This document shows positions 35,358-43,579 of a DNA stretch of 54,404 nt, in pieces. The notes under the pieces are model-generated. The model was not told where the DNA came from. It saw only the letters and a program-made list of their open reading frames with translations, and did not search any database. The DNA is taken from assembly GCA_964522665.1 (NCBI GenBank), contig CAZFVY010000040.1:1-54404 (forward strand), read 5' to 3'. The position numbers and the translations under genes are program-made. The DNA is from CAZFVY01 sp964522665 (GTDB taxonomy: Bacteria > Verrucomicrobiota > Verrucomicrobiia > Limisphaerales > CAZFVY01). Each line of letters opens with the position of its first letter. Positions within the stretch are counted from its first letter, which is position 1.

Positions 35358-36983
35358 TTACGGCGCCAGCGCCCGATAGAATCGCCGCGTAGAACTCAAC
35401 TCCGCCGAATCGGTAAACTGCACGGTGGCGCTGGGGCTGATAAAGTTCGTCACGCTAGTCCAACCGATCAGGTCACTCGACGCCTGGATCGTGCAACTCC
35501 CCCCGCTTACGACCGTCAACGTCAACCGAATCGCGCCGCCGCCCGCGTCCTCAATCGAAACAAACCGCGGCGCCGCGGACGAAATGACCTGCACCGGTTG
35601 GTCAAGGTAGGAGTACCGCGTCAGGCCGTTTTGGTCCGTGATTCGCGCGTAAAGGTACTTCCCGTCGTCAGCCGTCGAAACTTGCCATTCAAGACGGGCG
35701 CTCCAAACGGCAGGGCCCGGAGCCGAGTTGGTAACGGCGGCGAAAATATTCGTGGCGGAGTTGTCATAGGGATTTTGGTCGGCGTCGGAGCCGAACGCGA
35801 GGGTGACCGCGCTGGCGCCGTTGGCGGACTGATAGTAAGCAAAGAGGCTGAGGATTTGGCCGTTCGTCGCGGTCAGCGTCGTGTTCGTCGTGTCGAGCAT
35901 TACATTGGGCCAGGCCGTACCCTGAATCACGTAGTTCGTGCTCCGCGTGGCGCCGGGTGTCCATTTCCAGCCCGGACCCGTGAACTGAATCTGATCCTCC
36001 GGATGCTCGCGGAGCGTTTGGCCGCCGGCAAGTCGCGAGAATTGAAAGCCGCGCGCGTAGGTGAAGGGCGCCGCGACGGGATACCACGCGGCGCGGGGAA
36101 TAGGATCGCCAGAAGCGCTCGTCGCCGCCTGATCAATCGTACCGTAATACCAATCATGAACCTCGATGTGATCGGCGTAGTTCACGTCGGGCAACCCATC
36201 CGCGCCGAATAATCCCGTGAGTATCTCTTGCGCGGAGCCGGCAATCGGCTCGCCACTGATCGGTATAATGTCGCCGTCATCGATCTCGTAATAATTGTCC
36301 GCAAAGAGAACATTGTCGTACACGTTCACGGCCGGGTCGAAGGCGCCCGGGCAAAGCACGCCGGCGATACAATCGGCTGTCGTGACCGGATGGGGATCGA
36401 GCGTGGTGAGCTGGTCCACCCAGACTCCGTGGGTCGCCAATTGCCGCGCGATTTCCGACATCACCGACCCGCCCCGGCTGTGGCCAATCAGATGCATCGG
36501 TAACTCGGCCAGCGGGCGCGCGAGGACCGGACCGCCCGCGGCGGACGCCAAGTTGGTTTGCAACAGTAACGGCGTCACGACCGCCGCGACCTGGCCCGCA
36601 TCGACGGAGTCCGCGAACCCGGCCACCAGGTTCCAAAAGACCTTGAGAACCACCTCGGCGTTGGTCGAATTCCCGGTCGGCGCCGCCCCGGACTCGTAGG
36701 TCACCACGCCGGCCAAGGCGCCACCCGCGCCCGAAGGCGCCAGATTGACGCTGTAAATCGCCGCGGAGCCGGCCCGCGCCGCGATGGCCGCGCCCATATC
36801 ATCGACCCAGCCGGGGTGGCTATGGTCGAATTGCGCGCCATGCGTGATGATCGTCAGGCCGGCGCCCCTGGCCGAAGCGGTCCAGCACCACGCCGCCAGA
36901 ATCGAGATCCAGCATGCCCGCGTTGCCACCCAGCCCGGGCATTTCGGAAGGCGGCTAAACCCCGCCCGCGCGGGTACGCCCAT
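35358..36983 (-). CDS. Secreted alpha/beta-hydrolase (lipase/esterase-like) with C-terminal FYR module
   Basis: An exported serine hydrolase of 541 residues from ATG 36983. Signal peptide: ACWISILAAWCWTASARGAG. The alpha/beta-hydrolase strand-turn is TIITHGAQFDHSHPGWVDD, and the nucleophile elbow is HLIGHSRGGS with Ser169. LTTLDPHPV and the later NYADHIEVHDWYYG segment may supply acid and His. About residues 300-450 form a beta-rich domain (ILSLFAYYQSANGASAVTLA). The C-terminus (IQASSDLIGWTSVTNF ... STRRFYRALAP) is the shared module. An upstream start at 37058 would leave a long N-terminal extension before the signal peptide. Substrate unknown; lipase or polyester hydrolase are both possible. 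Confidence 0.8.
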   Translation of the reverse strand: MGVPARAGFSRLPKCPGWVATRACWISILAAWCWTASARGAGLTIITHGAQFDHSHPGWVDDMGAAIAARAGSAAIYSVNLAPSGAGGALAGVVTYESGAAPTGNSTNAEVVLKVFWNLVAGFADSVDAGQVAAVVTPLLLQTNLASAAGGPVLARPLAELPMHLIGHSRGGSVMSEIARQLATHGVWVDQLTTLDPHPVTTADCIAGVLCPGAFDPAVNVYDNVLFADNYYEIDDGDIIPISGEPIAGSAQEILTGLFGADGLPDVNYADHIEVHDWYYGTIDQAATSASGDPIPRAAWYPVAAPFTYARGFQFSRLAGGQTLREHPEDQIQFTGPGWKWTPGATRSTNYVIQGTAWPNVMLDTTNTTLTATNGQILSLFAYYQSANGASAVTLAFGSDADQNPYDNSATNIFAAVTNSAPGPAVWSARLEWQVSTADDGKYLYARITDQNGLTRYSYLDQPVQVISSAAPRFVSIEDAGGGAIRLTLTVVSGGSCTIQASSDLIGWTSVTNFISPSATVQFTDSAELSSTRRFYRALAP

Positions 36984-37182
36984 CACGGTCAGAAAGTTCG
37001 CGACAACGGGGCCTAAAAGCCGTCGTAGAATGGCGCTGAGTTTGCTTCTTTTTCGCACAGTTATTGGCGTCGCTCACGTTGCGCGAGTTCGTTTTGATGG
37101 CAAGGCGAAAATGATCCGAGCGCGGGGCCGCCAGCGAAAACAACCATCGTTATCGCGACTTTGAATTCGGATTTGATGAGTG

Positions 37183-37202
37183 GGGCGAACGGCCGTTCGC
37201 CC
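37183..37202. repeat. 20-bp perfect palindrome between divergent genes
   Basis: GGGCGAACGG followed directly by its exact reverse complement. It lies between the leftward hydrolase gene (start 36983) and the rightward amidohydrolase gene (start 37308), where a terminator is not expected. It could be a regulator-binding operator or a cruciform-forming element. Nothing else was recognised in 36984-37307. Confidence 0.8.
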
Positions 37203-37307
37203 GAATTTAGCGCGCGGTGGAATGGCCAACGCGGACGCCGACGAAGGTATCCGTTTGACGGGAACTGTCCGTGCGGGCGAGAGTAGGGCATTGCCTAACC
37301 CAAACCG

Positions 37308-39074
37308 ATGAAAACCCATCTCGTGGGCTGGACCTGCCTTGCTTGGTCCCTGTGCGCCGCAAATGCCGGGGAATTGGACACGTCGTACCTCGCGGCGCCG
37401 GACCCGGGGCCGATTGCGAAGGTCTGGCGCGCGGAGCGCCGCTTGATCGACCTGCACGAACACATCGATCGTACGCCAGAACGCCTGGCGCGGGCGGTTC
37501 GGATCATGGACGCGAGCGGAATTGGTATCGCCGTCAATCTAAGTGGCGGGACCGTCACCGCGAAGGGCGCCGAGCCATCCGAGTTCGAACGGAACAAAGC
37601 GTTGGCCGATAAACTGTATCCCGGCCGATTCATTTTCTACATGAATTTGGACTACAGCGGCTGGGAGGAACCGGACTTTGCGGAAAAGGCGGCGCGCCAA
37701 ATCGAGGATGGCCATGCTTTGGGCGCCGCCGGCTTCAAGGAATTCAAACGCCTGGGGCTTTACCTAAAAGATAAGGCCGGCAAGTTGCTCAAAATCGATG
37801 ACCCCAAATTGGATCGCGTCTGGGAACGTTGCGGTGAACTCGGGATGCCAATCTCCATCCACGTGGCGGACCCGCGCGCTTTCTGGTTGCCGTACACCTC
37901 CGCTAACGAACGCTGGACCGAACTCAAGGACCATCCCGACTGGTGGTTCGGTGACCCCGCAAAATACCCGCCCCGCGAAGAACTCCTCGCGGCGCTCAAT
38001 CGCGTCATCACGCGTCATCCCAAGACGACGTTTGTTTGCGTCCACTTTGCGAATAACGCCGAAGACATCGATTGGGTCGAGAAAATGCTCGACGCTCACC
38101 CGAACATGTACGCCGACCTGGCGGCGCGCATCCCGGAACTGGGCCGGCACGACCCGGATAAAGTGCGCCGGCTGTTTATCAAACACCAAGACCGGATTTT
38201 GTTCGCGACCGATTTCCAGGTGTACGATGAACTGACGCTTGGCTCGGGCGGCAGCGGTCCACCGCCGACCGATACCGACGCGATGGTCTTCTTCGCGAAA
38301 CATTGGCGCTGGCTGGAAACACGCGATCGCAACTTCCCGCACATGACGCCGATCCAGGGGGATTGGACGATCAGCGGCATCGGCCTGCCCGCGCCCGTCT
38401 TAAGGAAGATTTACTTCGATAACGCCCGACGGCTACTGGCGCGTTCGCTGCCGCCGCCCCGCATGCAGGCCGCGCATATCACCACTGACTTCAAGCCCGA
38501 CGGCAATTTGACGAAGTCGATCTGGCAAAACGCCGTGCCGGTCCGCCTCGAATACCAATCGCGAGACGGTTCGGCCCGCCCTGAGCTTTCGACCACGGTG
38601 CGCGCCGTCTGGTCGGACCGGTTCCTCTATCTGAGCTACGCCTGTCCGTTTACCCAGTTGACCGTCTTCTCGCCGCCCAACCTGAACCAAGAGCGTCTTG
38701 GCCTCTGGGATCGGGATGTCGTCGAGGCGTTCATCGGCGACGACTGGGAACATGTGGGCCGCTACAAAGAGTTCGAAGTTGCGCCCACCGGCGAAAAACT
38801 TGATGTCGTGCTCAACCTTCCGGCGAAGGATTTTCAGTGGAGCAGCGGCTTTGAACCCGCGGTCAAGGTTGATAATCAGTTTAAGATATGGACCGCCGAG
38901 GTACGCATTCCGCTGGCGGCGCTCAGCGCCGTCCCGCCCAAGCCGGGCGCCCGCTGGCGCCTCAATCTTTACCGCTGCGATCGCGCGGGCAAGGCCTCCC
39001 TGGCCTGGAACCCCACCCAAACCGCAACCTTTCACGTCCCTGAAAAATTCGGCATCCTGGAATTCACTGAATGA
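37308..39074 (+). CDS. Exported amidohydrolase fused to a CBM9-like domain
   Basis: A 588-residue protein with a signal peptide (MKTHLVGWTCLAWSLCAANA). The first ~375 residues form a TIM-barrel metal hydrolase: H50-E-H52 in LIDLHEHID, then ISIHVADP, VCVHFANN and ILFATDFQVYDE, consistent with the amidohydrolase-2 group. Residues ~385-588 (LTKSIWQNAVPVRLEYQ, VRAVWSDRFLYLSYAC, DRDVVEAFIGDD, YKEFEVAPTGEKLDV, TAEVRIPLAAL, RLNLYRCD) read as a carbohydrate-binding family 9-like sandwich. The fusion suggests hydrolysis of a sugar-derived or lignocellulose-linked substrate at the surface or in the periplasm. It is followed by the membrane protein gene at 39248. Confidence 0.85.
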   Translation: MKTHLVGWTCLAWSLCAANAGELDTSYLAAPDPGPIAKVWRAERRLIDLHEHIDRTPERLARAVRIMDASGIGIAVNLSGGTVTAKGAEPSEFERNKALADKLYPGRFIFYMNLDYSGWEEPDFAEKAARQIEDGHALGAAGFKEFKRLGLYLKDKAGKLLKIDDPKLDRVWERCGELGMPISIHVADPRAFWLPYTSANERWTELKDHPDWWFGDPAKYPPREELLAALNRVITRHPKTTFVCVHFANNAEDIDWVEKMLDAHPNMYADLAARIPELGRHDPDKVRRLFIKHQDRILFATDFQVYDELTLGSGGSGPPPTDTDAMVFFAKHWRWLETRDRNFPHMTPIQGDWTISGIGLPAPVLRKIYFDNARRLLARSLPPPRMQAAHITTDFKPDGNLTKSIWQNAVPVRLEYQSRDGSARPELSTTVRAVWSDRFLYLSYACPFTQLTVFSPPNLNQERLGLWDRDVVEAFIGDDWEHVGRYKEFEVAPTGEKLDVVLNLPAKDFQWSSGFEPAVKVDNQFKIWTAEVRIPLAALSAVPPKPGARWRLNLYRCDRAGKASLAWNPTQTATFHVPEKFGILEFTE

Positions 39075-39247
39075 ATCGTCTCGCAAAACTCCTCCGACCG
39101 GCCAACCGCATCAACGCTCTGACGCGCGCCAATAACGCGGATCGCCTCCGCGCGCGCCGATCGCTCAGCCCGGGTGACGCGCCAACCTCCGCGCGCGACC
39201 GGATTTTACTTCCTTTATTGCCAGACGTTTGTTACCACACCCACATC

Positions 39248-40201
39248 ATGCGCCGATTTGGTTTCTTATTGTTTTTGGCAGGCCTGATGTTGCTCGGCAA
39301 CATTGCGACGCGGGCCGATGAATTGCACCTTAACGACGGCAGCGTCCTCGTGGGCGAGCCGGCGGCGTTCAGCGAGGAAGGGCTGATCGTCAAGCTGGAG
39401 ATCGGGGAGTTCTCCAAACGCGTTCCGTGGCCTCAATTTACCCAGGAGACGCTCAAGGAACTGGCTTCGAAAAATCCCCAGCACCGCGCGTTCATCGATC
39501 CGTTCATCGACCTCCCGCTCGATCTCATCAAAGAACAGACGAAGAAGAAGCCGCTCGTCCTGAAACCGGTGTCCCGCGTGGAGCGGCCGACGGAAAAGAT
39601 CGGGCTTGGAGCGGCTTTCACGACGCCGATAGGATTATTAATCGTCGTGCTGCTTACCCTGGCCAATCTTTACGCCGCGTTTGAGGTGGCCCGTTACCGC
39701 AATCGCCCGCCCGCGCTGGTTTGCGCGATTTCGTTTTTTGTACCGTTGGCCGGCCCCCTGCTCTTCCTGAGCCTGCCGACCGAGGAAGCCGAGGTGACCG
39801 AAACCGAAACGATCCCGCTGCACCCCGAAGGGGCCGGCGGAGACGAAGCGAAGGCCGCTCCCGCGGCCGCCAAGAAAGGCGCTCTTTCCGTCAGCGCGAC
39901 CGAGAAGCACGCCGCCGCCGCGCCCGGAGCGACGCAAGTGTATAAGCAGGGTGAATCGACCTTTAACCGCCGGTTCTTCGAAACCAAGTTTCCGGGATTC
40001 TTCCGGGTGGTGCCGAGCGAGGCGGAAAAAGACCTCGTGATGATGATTCGGGCTGGAAAAAAGGACATTTTGGGCAAACGAATCAGCCGCATTTCCTCGA
40101 ATGAAATGCACATTCTGAGCGTCGCCGGGGGTGAGGTCATGGTGCAGTTTGCCGAGATCAACGAAATTCAAATCCGCCACAAAGACGCCAAAGTTGCATG
40201 A
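39248..40201 (+). CDS. Membrane protein of unknown function with N-terminal exported domain
   Basis: I do not recognise a named family. The 317-residue product has a signal peptide (FGFLLFLAGLMLLGNIATRA). It is followed by ELHLNDGSVLVGEPAAFSEE and KRVPWPQFTQETLKELA, a short beta-rich domain. Two membrane segments follow (TPIGLLIVVLLTLANLYAAF; LVCAISFFVPLAGPLLFLS), then an Ala/Glu/Lys-rich linker. The C-terminal domain (RRFFETKFPGFFRVVPSEAE, RISSNEMHILSVAGGEVMVQ) is probably cytoplasmic. ATG 39248 was chosen because it brings the signal peptide to the start; the frame stays open to 39071. Its stop overlaps the next gene's start by 4 bp (ATGA), so the two are translationally coupled. Confidence 0.78.
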   Translation: MRRFGFLLFLAGLMLLGNIATRADELHLNDGSVLVGEPAAFSEEGLIVKLEIGEFSKRVPWPQFTQETLKELASKNPQHRAFIDPFIDLPLDLIKEQTKKKPLVLKPVSRVERPTEKIGLGAAFTTPIGLLIVVLLTLANLYAAFEVARYRNRPPALVCAISFFVPLAGPLLFLSLPTEEAEVTETETIPLHPEGAGGDEAKAAPAAAKKGALSVSATEKHAAAAPGATQVYKQGESTFNRRFFETKFPGFFRVVPSEAEKDLVMMIRAGKKDILGKRISRISSNEMHILSVAGGEVMVQFAEINEIQIRHKDAKVA

Positions 40202-40779
40202 GGTACCGCACGATTCTCCTATTCGGCGCCCCTGGGGCCGGAAAAGGCACCCAAGGCAAGATCCTCGGCACCGTCCCGAACTTTTTCCACTGCGCCTGCG
40301 GAGATGTCTTCCGGAACCTCACGATTGACAGCGAACTTGGTCGGACCTTTGTCGAGTATTCGAGCCGCGGCCATCTCGTTCCCGACGAATCGACGGTCAA
40401 GCTTTGGCGGCAATCAATCAGCGCCAGCACTCAGTTAGGCCGCTTCCACCCTGAACGCGACACGCTGGTCCTCGACGGTATTCCGCGCAACGTTTTGCAA
40501 GCGCAGATGTTGGCCGACACCCTCGATGTCCGGGCCATTTTCTACCTTACCTGCCCCCAAATGGACAAGATCGTCGAACGGCTCCAACGACGCGCGTTAC
40601 GGGAAAATCGCCTCGACGACGCGAATCTCGACGTCATCAAAGCGCGCCTGGAAACCTACGAGTTGGAGACGAAGCCGGTCCTGGAGTTTTACGGCTCCGA
40701 ATTGATGCACTCGATCGACGCGACGCAAAAACCGGTCCAAGTGCTGCACCAAATTCTAAGTGTCGTCGTCAAACTATGA
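40198..40779 (+). CDS. Adenylate-kinase-like nucleoside monophosphate kinase
   Basis: A 193-residue kinase of the adenylate kinase fold that should transfer a phosphate from ATP to an NMP. The P-loop is LLFGAPGAGKGTQ (about 6-18), the NMP-binding segment is CGDVFRNL, and DGIPRN is the DGFPR-like motif. The LID is very short (RALRENRLDDAN), as in short-type adenylate kinases, and the helix DVIKARLETYELETKPVLEFY follows. The unusual CGDVFRNL in place of the usual TGDMLR leaves NMP specificity open. Both ends overlap neighbours by 4 bp (ATGA), which is a strong sign of translational coupling to the membrane protein and the zinc-ribbon protein. Confidence 0.88.
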   Translation: MRYRTILLFGAPGAGKGTQGKILGTVPNFFHCACGDVFRNLTIDSELGRTFVEYSSRGHLVPDESTVKLWRQSISASTQLGRFHPERDTLVLDGIPRNVLQAQMLADTLDVRAIFYLTCPQMDKIVERLQRRALRENRLDDANLDVIKARLETYELETKPVLEFYGSELMHSIDATQKPVQVLHQILSVVVKL

Positions 40780-41024
40780 GCGATAGCGACCGGCAATTCG
40801 GCACGTTCACCGCGAGTGAACTGTATTGCCCCGAGTGCCGGGTTTCGCAACCCGTTCGTGAGCGAGAGCTATTGGTTTTGGCCACCGGCGAAATCCATGA
40901 GTACCTTTGCTCGAAGTGCGCGACCTCGCTCGGAACCCGAACGGTAACGCGAGCCCGCCCCGCCGGCGACGCGGTCGAATCGAAACCGCGATTCACCCAA
41001 GAATCGTTGCCGCGCCTGATTTAG
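40776..41024 (+). CDS. Small zinc-ribbon protein
   Basis: An 82-residue protein with paired cysteine motifs, YCPECRVSQP and YLCSKCATSL, 25-30 residues apart, which would form one zinc ribbon. The rest is polar. Its start overlaps the NMP kinase stop by 4 bp. Function unknown; it may be a binding partner or regulator of the kinase or of nucleic acid. Confidence 0.8.
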   Translation: MSDSDRQFGTFTASELYCPECRVSQPVRERELLVLATGEIHEYLCSKCATSLGTRTVTRARPAGDAVESKPRFTQESLPRLI

Positions 41025-41124
41025 AATCGCGGGTCGGCCCCACGCGAGCCGATCGAGTCATCGCTCTTAAGCCTCAAAACGAATCGCCCCTGGCCTCGTC
41101 CGGGCGGATACTCCCCCCGAGCCA

Positions 41125-42081
41125 ATGCCACCGTTAAGAATCGTGTTTTTCGGCACTGCTCCACTCGCCTGTCCGAGCCTCGTGGCGCTGGCGCGCTGGC
41201 CGGAAAGCGATGTTGTCGCGGTTGTGACTCAGCCAGACCGGCCGAAAGGCCGCGCGCTCAAACTGCAACCGTCAGCGGTGAAAATGGAAGCCGTGCGGCT
41301 CGGTCTGGCCGTCCTCCAACCCGAGCGAGCGCGGGCCGAGGCGTCGGTCCTGGCGTTGGCGGCTCTCAAACCCGAGCTCATCGTCGTCGCCGCCTACGGA
41401 CAGATTCTGCCACCGAGCATTCTCGAACTTCCCCCGCACGGTTGCCTCAACGTTCACGCGTCGCTTTTGCCCAAATACCGGGGCGCGGCGCCGATTCAAT
41501 GGGCGATCCTGGACGACCAACCGCAAACGGGCGTCACGATTATGAAAATGGACGCCGGGCTCGACACTGGGCCGATGCTCACGACGGCCATCGTCGAAAT
41601 CACCGCGGCCGACAACTCACAGACCTTGCACGACCGACTCGCCGGCACCGGAGCCGAACTGCTGATCAAAACGCTGCCGGACTATCTCGCCGGGCGCATC
41701 GTTCCCCAAGCCCAACCGACGGACGGCGTTTCCTACGCTCGCAAGATCACAAAGGCCGACGGTCAGCTTGATTGGACCCAACCCGCGCGCGCGGTCTGGA
41801 ATCGCGTTCGCGCGCTCACGCCTTGGCCCGGCGCTTACACGTGTCTTTCCAAGCCTGGCGCGGGGGCTCCCCAACTGCTCAAGATTCTCGCCGCCGAAAT
41901 CGACGAAACTCCGGCGACTTCCCCGGGAGAAATCCTCGCGGCCGACAAAGGCGGAATCGTCGTTGGCTGCGGCGAGCGCGCGATCAGAATCCTGGCGTTG
42001 CAACGCGAAGGCGGCCGGCGCCTCACCGCGGCCGAGTTTTTGGCTGGCCACTCCTTAAGAGCGGGCGAAAAGCTCGGCTAA
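41125..42081 (+). CDS. fmt: Methionyl-tRNA formyltransferase
   Basis: A 318-residue enzyme that formylates initiator methionyl-tRNA using 10-formyltetrahydrofolate. RIVFFGTAPLACPSLVAL is the N-terminal strand and turn. The signature LNVHASLLPKYRGAAPIQWA carries the catalytic Asn and His, and DAGLDTGPML the catalytic Asp. The C-terminal OB-like domain includes the KADGQLDWTQPARAVWNRVRA anticodon-proximal segment. Length is normal. The usual neighbour def (peptide deformylase) is not adjacent. Confidence 0.96.
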   Translation: MPPLRIVFFGTAPLACPSLVALARWPESDVVAVVTQPDRPKGRALKLQPSAVKMEAVRLGLAVLQPERARAEASVLALAALKPELIVVAAYGQILPPSILELPPHGCLNVHASLLPKYRGAAPIQWAILDDQPQTGVTIMKMDAGLDTGPMLTTAIVEITAADNSQTLHDRLAGTGAELLIKTLPDYLAGRIVPQAQPTDGVSYARKITKADGQLDWTQPARAVWNRVRALTPWPGAYTCLSKPGAGAPQLLKILAAEIDETPATSPGEILAADKGGIVVGCGERAIRILALQREGGRRLTAAEFLAGHSLRAGEKLG

Positions 42082-42131
42082 CCGAAAAGCCCCGCGGCGC
42101 CGCGCGACTGAAGCGCGCCAAGAATCTCGTG

Positions 42132-42145
42132 GGCGGCCGGCCGCC
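42132..42145. repeat. 14-bp perfect palindrome
   Basis: GGCGGCC followed by GGCCGCC, between fmt and the MFS gene. There is no T-run after it, so it is not a typical intrinsic terminator. Short GC-only palindromes arise fairly easily in this base composition. Confidence 0.6.
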
Positions 42146-42164
42146 GATTGTGGGAGCGCCTGTC

Positions 42165-42192
42165 TTGACTGGCGGGGGAGCTGCACTACACT
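42165..42192 (+). promoter_or_regulatory. Candidate sigma70-type promoter upstream of the MFS gene
   Basis: TTGACT (42165-42170) and TACACT (42187-42192) are 16 bp apart; the -35 matches 4 of 6 consensus bases and the -10 matches 4 of 6. The predicted start, about 42199, coincides with the ATG of a short open frame that overlaps the MFS start. Confidence 0.45.
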
Positions 42193-42198
42193 GCGCGA

Positions 42199-42258
42199 AT
42201 GAATTTGGTTTCGAGCGTTCGGGCGGCTGAGCAGATGGAGACGGGTTTCCCTTCATGA
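42199..42258 (+). CDS. Possible 19-residue leader ORF coupled to the MFS gene
   Basis: ATG 42199 opens a 19-codon frame (MNLVSSVRAAEQMETGFPS) whose TGA overlaps the MFS ATG by 4 bp (ATGA at 42255-42258). If the promoter start near 42199 is right, the mRNA would be nearly leaderless for this peptide. Translation of the peptide would then deliver ribosomes to the transporter start. There is no direct evidence of expression; it could be chance or a decayed gene start. It is too short for homology arguments. Confidence 0.3.
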   Translation: MNLVSSVRAAEQMETGFPS

Positions 42259-43466
42259 AAAAACCGTCGCTGCTGATCATTTTTCTGGCCGTCTTCATCG
42301 ACCTGATTGGGTTCGGGATCATCCTGCCCCTACTGCCGCTCTACGGCAAGAGCTTGGGCGCCAACGGGCCGATGATCGGGGTCTTGATGGCGTCGTATTC
42401 GATGATGCAATTCCTGTTCACGCCCGCCTGGGGGCGATTATCGGATCGCATTGGCCGCCGCCCCGTGCTGCTGACCAACACCGCCGGAGCCTCGATTTCG
42501 TATTTACTGTTCGCGTTCGGTTCGCGTTTTACGGGCGGCACGGGACTGACGATTATTCTTTGCTCGCGAATCTTCGCCGGGCTCTTCGGCTCGAACATCA
42601 CGGTGGCGCAAGCCTACATCGCCGACATCTCAGCGCCCGAAGAGCGCTCGAAGCGGATGGGGCTGATCGGGATGGCGTTTGGGCTGGGATTTATTTTTGG
42701 GCCGGCGCTCGGGGCGTTCAGCGCGAAGGCGCTTGGCGTCTCGGGTCCGGGCTGGGTCGCGGCGGCGTTGTGCGCGTCCAACTTCGTGCTCGCCTTCTCG
42801 ATCCTCCCGGAGAGTCGCAAGGCGACCTCCGAGCACGCGGCCGCTCGGCCTCGCCTCGCCCAGTGGCGCCACACGCTCAAACACCCGAAGATTGGCCTTT
42901 TGATCGTCGTATTCTTTCTGGCGACCTTTTGCTTCACCTGCTTTGAGACCACCCTTGGACTCTTGGTGGATCGGAATTTTCACTTCGACTCCAAACACGT
43001 CGGCTATCTTTTCGCATTCTGCGGGATTGTCGGCGCCGCGGTGCAAGGCGGGAGCGTCGGACGGCTGGTCAGGAAGCTGGGTGAACCGGGCCTGATCGCC
43101 TGGAGCATGGCGCTCGTCTGTTTAAGCCTCGCGCCCCTGCCCTTCGTGACGACGATGTCCGGACTGCTTTTCACGCTGGCGCTGCTTTCCATTGGCTCGA
43201 GCCTGACCCGGCCACCGGTCTTTGGGCTTATCTCAATATTGACTCCGGCCAACGAGCAAGGCGCGACGCTCGGAGTCGCCCAAAGCGCCGGCAGTCTGGC
43301 GCGCATCATTGGGACGATGTTCGCCGGCACCCTCTTCGACAAAAGCCCGGCCATACCTTATCTGATTTGCAGCGGCATCTCGCTAATCGCCGGTTTGGTG
43401 GCGTGGCAGGTATTGGGACGCGACACGGAACCCGTGGTGACGGCAAAGCCACAGGGCGCAAGTTAG
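42255..43466 (+). CDS. MFS transporter, TetA/DHA1-like
   Basis: A 403-residue major facilitator with about 12 membrane segments, beginning LLIIFLAVFIDLIGFGIILP. The GxxSDRxGRR motif after helix 2 is present (GRLSDRIGRRPVLL), and RIFAGLFGSNITVAQAYIAD is typical of the drug:H+ antiporter-1 group with TetA. RPPVFGLIS follows the second half. It probably exports a drug or metabolite across the inner membrane; the substrate is not readable. ATG 42255 overlaps a possible leader peptide's stop. An 8-bp inverted repeat, 43508-43525, lies after the gene. Confidence 0.9.
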   Translation: MKKPSLLIIFLAVFIDLIGFGIILPLLPLYGKSLGANGPMIGVLMASYSMMQFLFTPAWGRLSDRIGRRPVLLTNTAGASISYLLFAFGSRFTGGTGLTIILCSRIFAGLFGSNITVAQAYIADISAPEERSKRMGLIGMAFGLGFIFGPALGAFSAKALGVSGPGWVAAALCASNFVLAFSILPESRKATSEHAAARPRLAQWRHTLKHPKIGLLIVVFFLATFCFTCFETTLGLLVDRNFHFDSKHVGYLFAFCGIVGAAVQGGSVGRLVRKLGEPGLIAWSMALVCLSLAPLPFVTTMSGLLFTLALLSIGSSLTRPPVFGLISILTPANEQGATLGVAQSAGSLARIIGTMFAGTLFDKSPAIPYLICSGISLIAGLVAWQVLGRDTEPVVTAKPQGAS

Positions 43467-43507
43467 CGTCGTTCAGACATTGCGGTTCATGGGGCGACGC
43501 GGGAATC

Positions 43508-43525
43508 CGGGCGACGGGTCGCCCG
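43508..43525. repeat. 8-bp-stem inverted repeat after the MFS gene
   Basis: CGGGCGAC and GTCGCCCG flank GG. It lies 42 bp after the MFS stop and 55 bp before the NtrC-type gene, with no T-run. It could act as a weak transcript-end hairpin or a regulatory dyad. Confidence 0.5.
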
Positions 43526-43579
43526 TGGACGCTCTAATTGTGGTAGTCAGCCGATGCCGAATTCCTTACGAGTTGAACT

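Noticed and set aside
37183..37202. Intrinsic terminator
   Set aside because: It lies between divergent genes and has no T-run on either side.
40198..40779. Classical adk in the secY-adk-infA setting
   Set aside because: The neighbours are not ribosomal genes, and the NMP-binding motif is atypical; the gene was kept as adenylate-kinase-like only.
42199..42258. Decayed start of an NAD(P)H-hydrate epimerase gene
   Set aside because: The 19 residues are faintly reminiscent of such N-termini, but the resemblance is too short to support.
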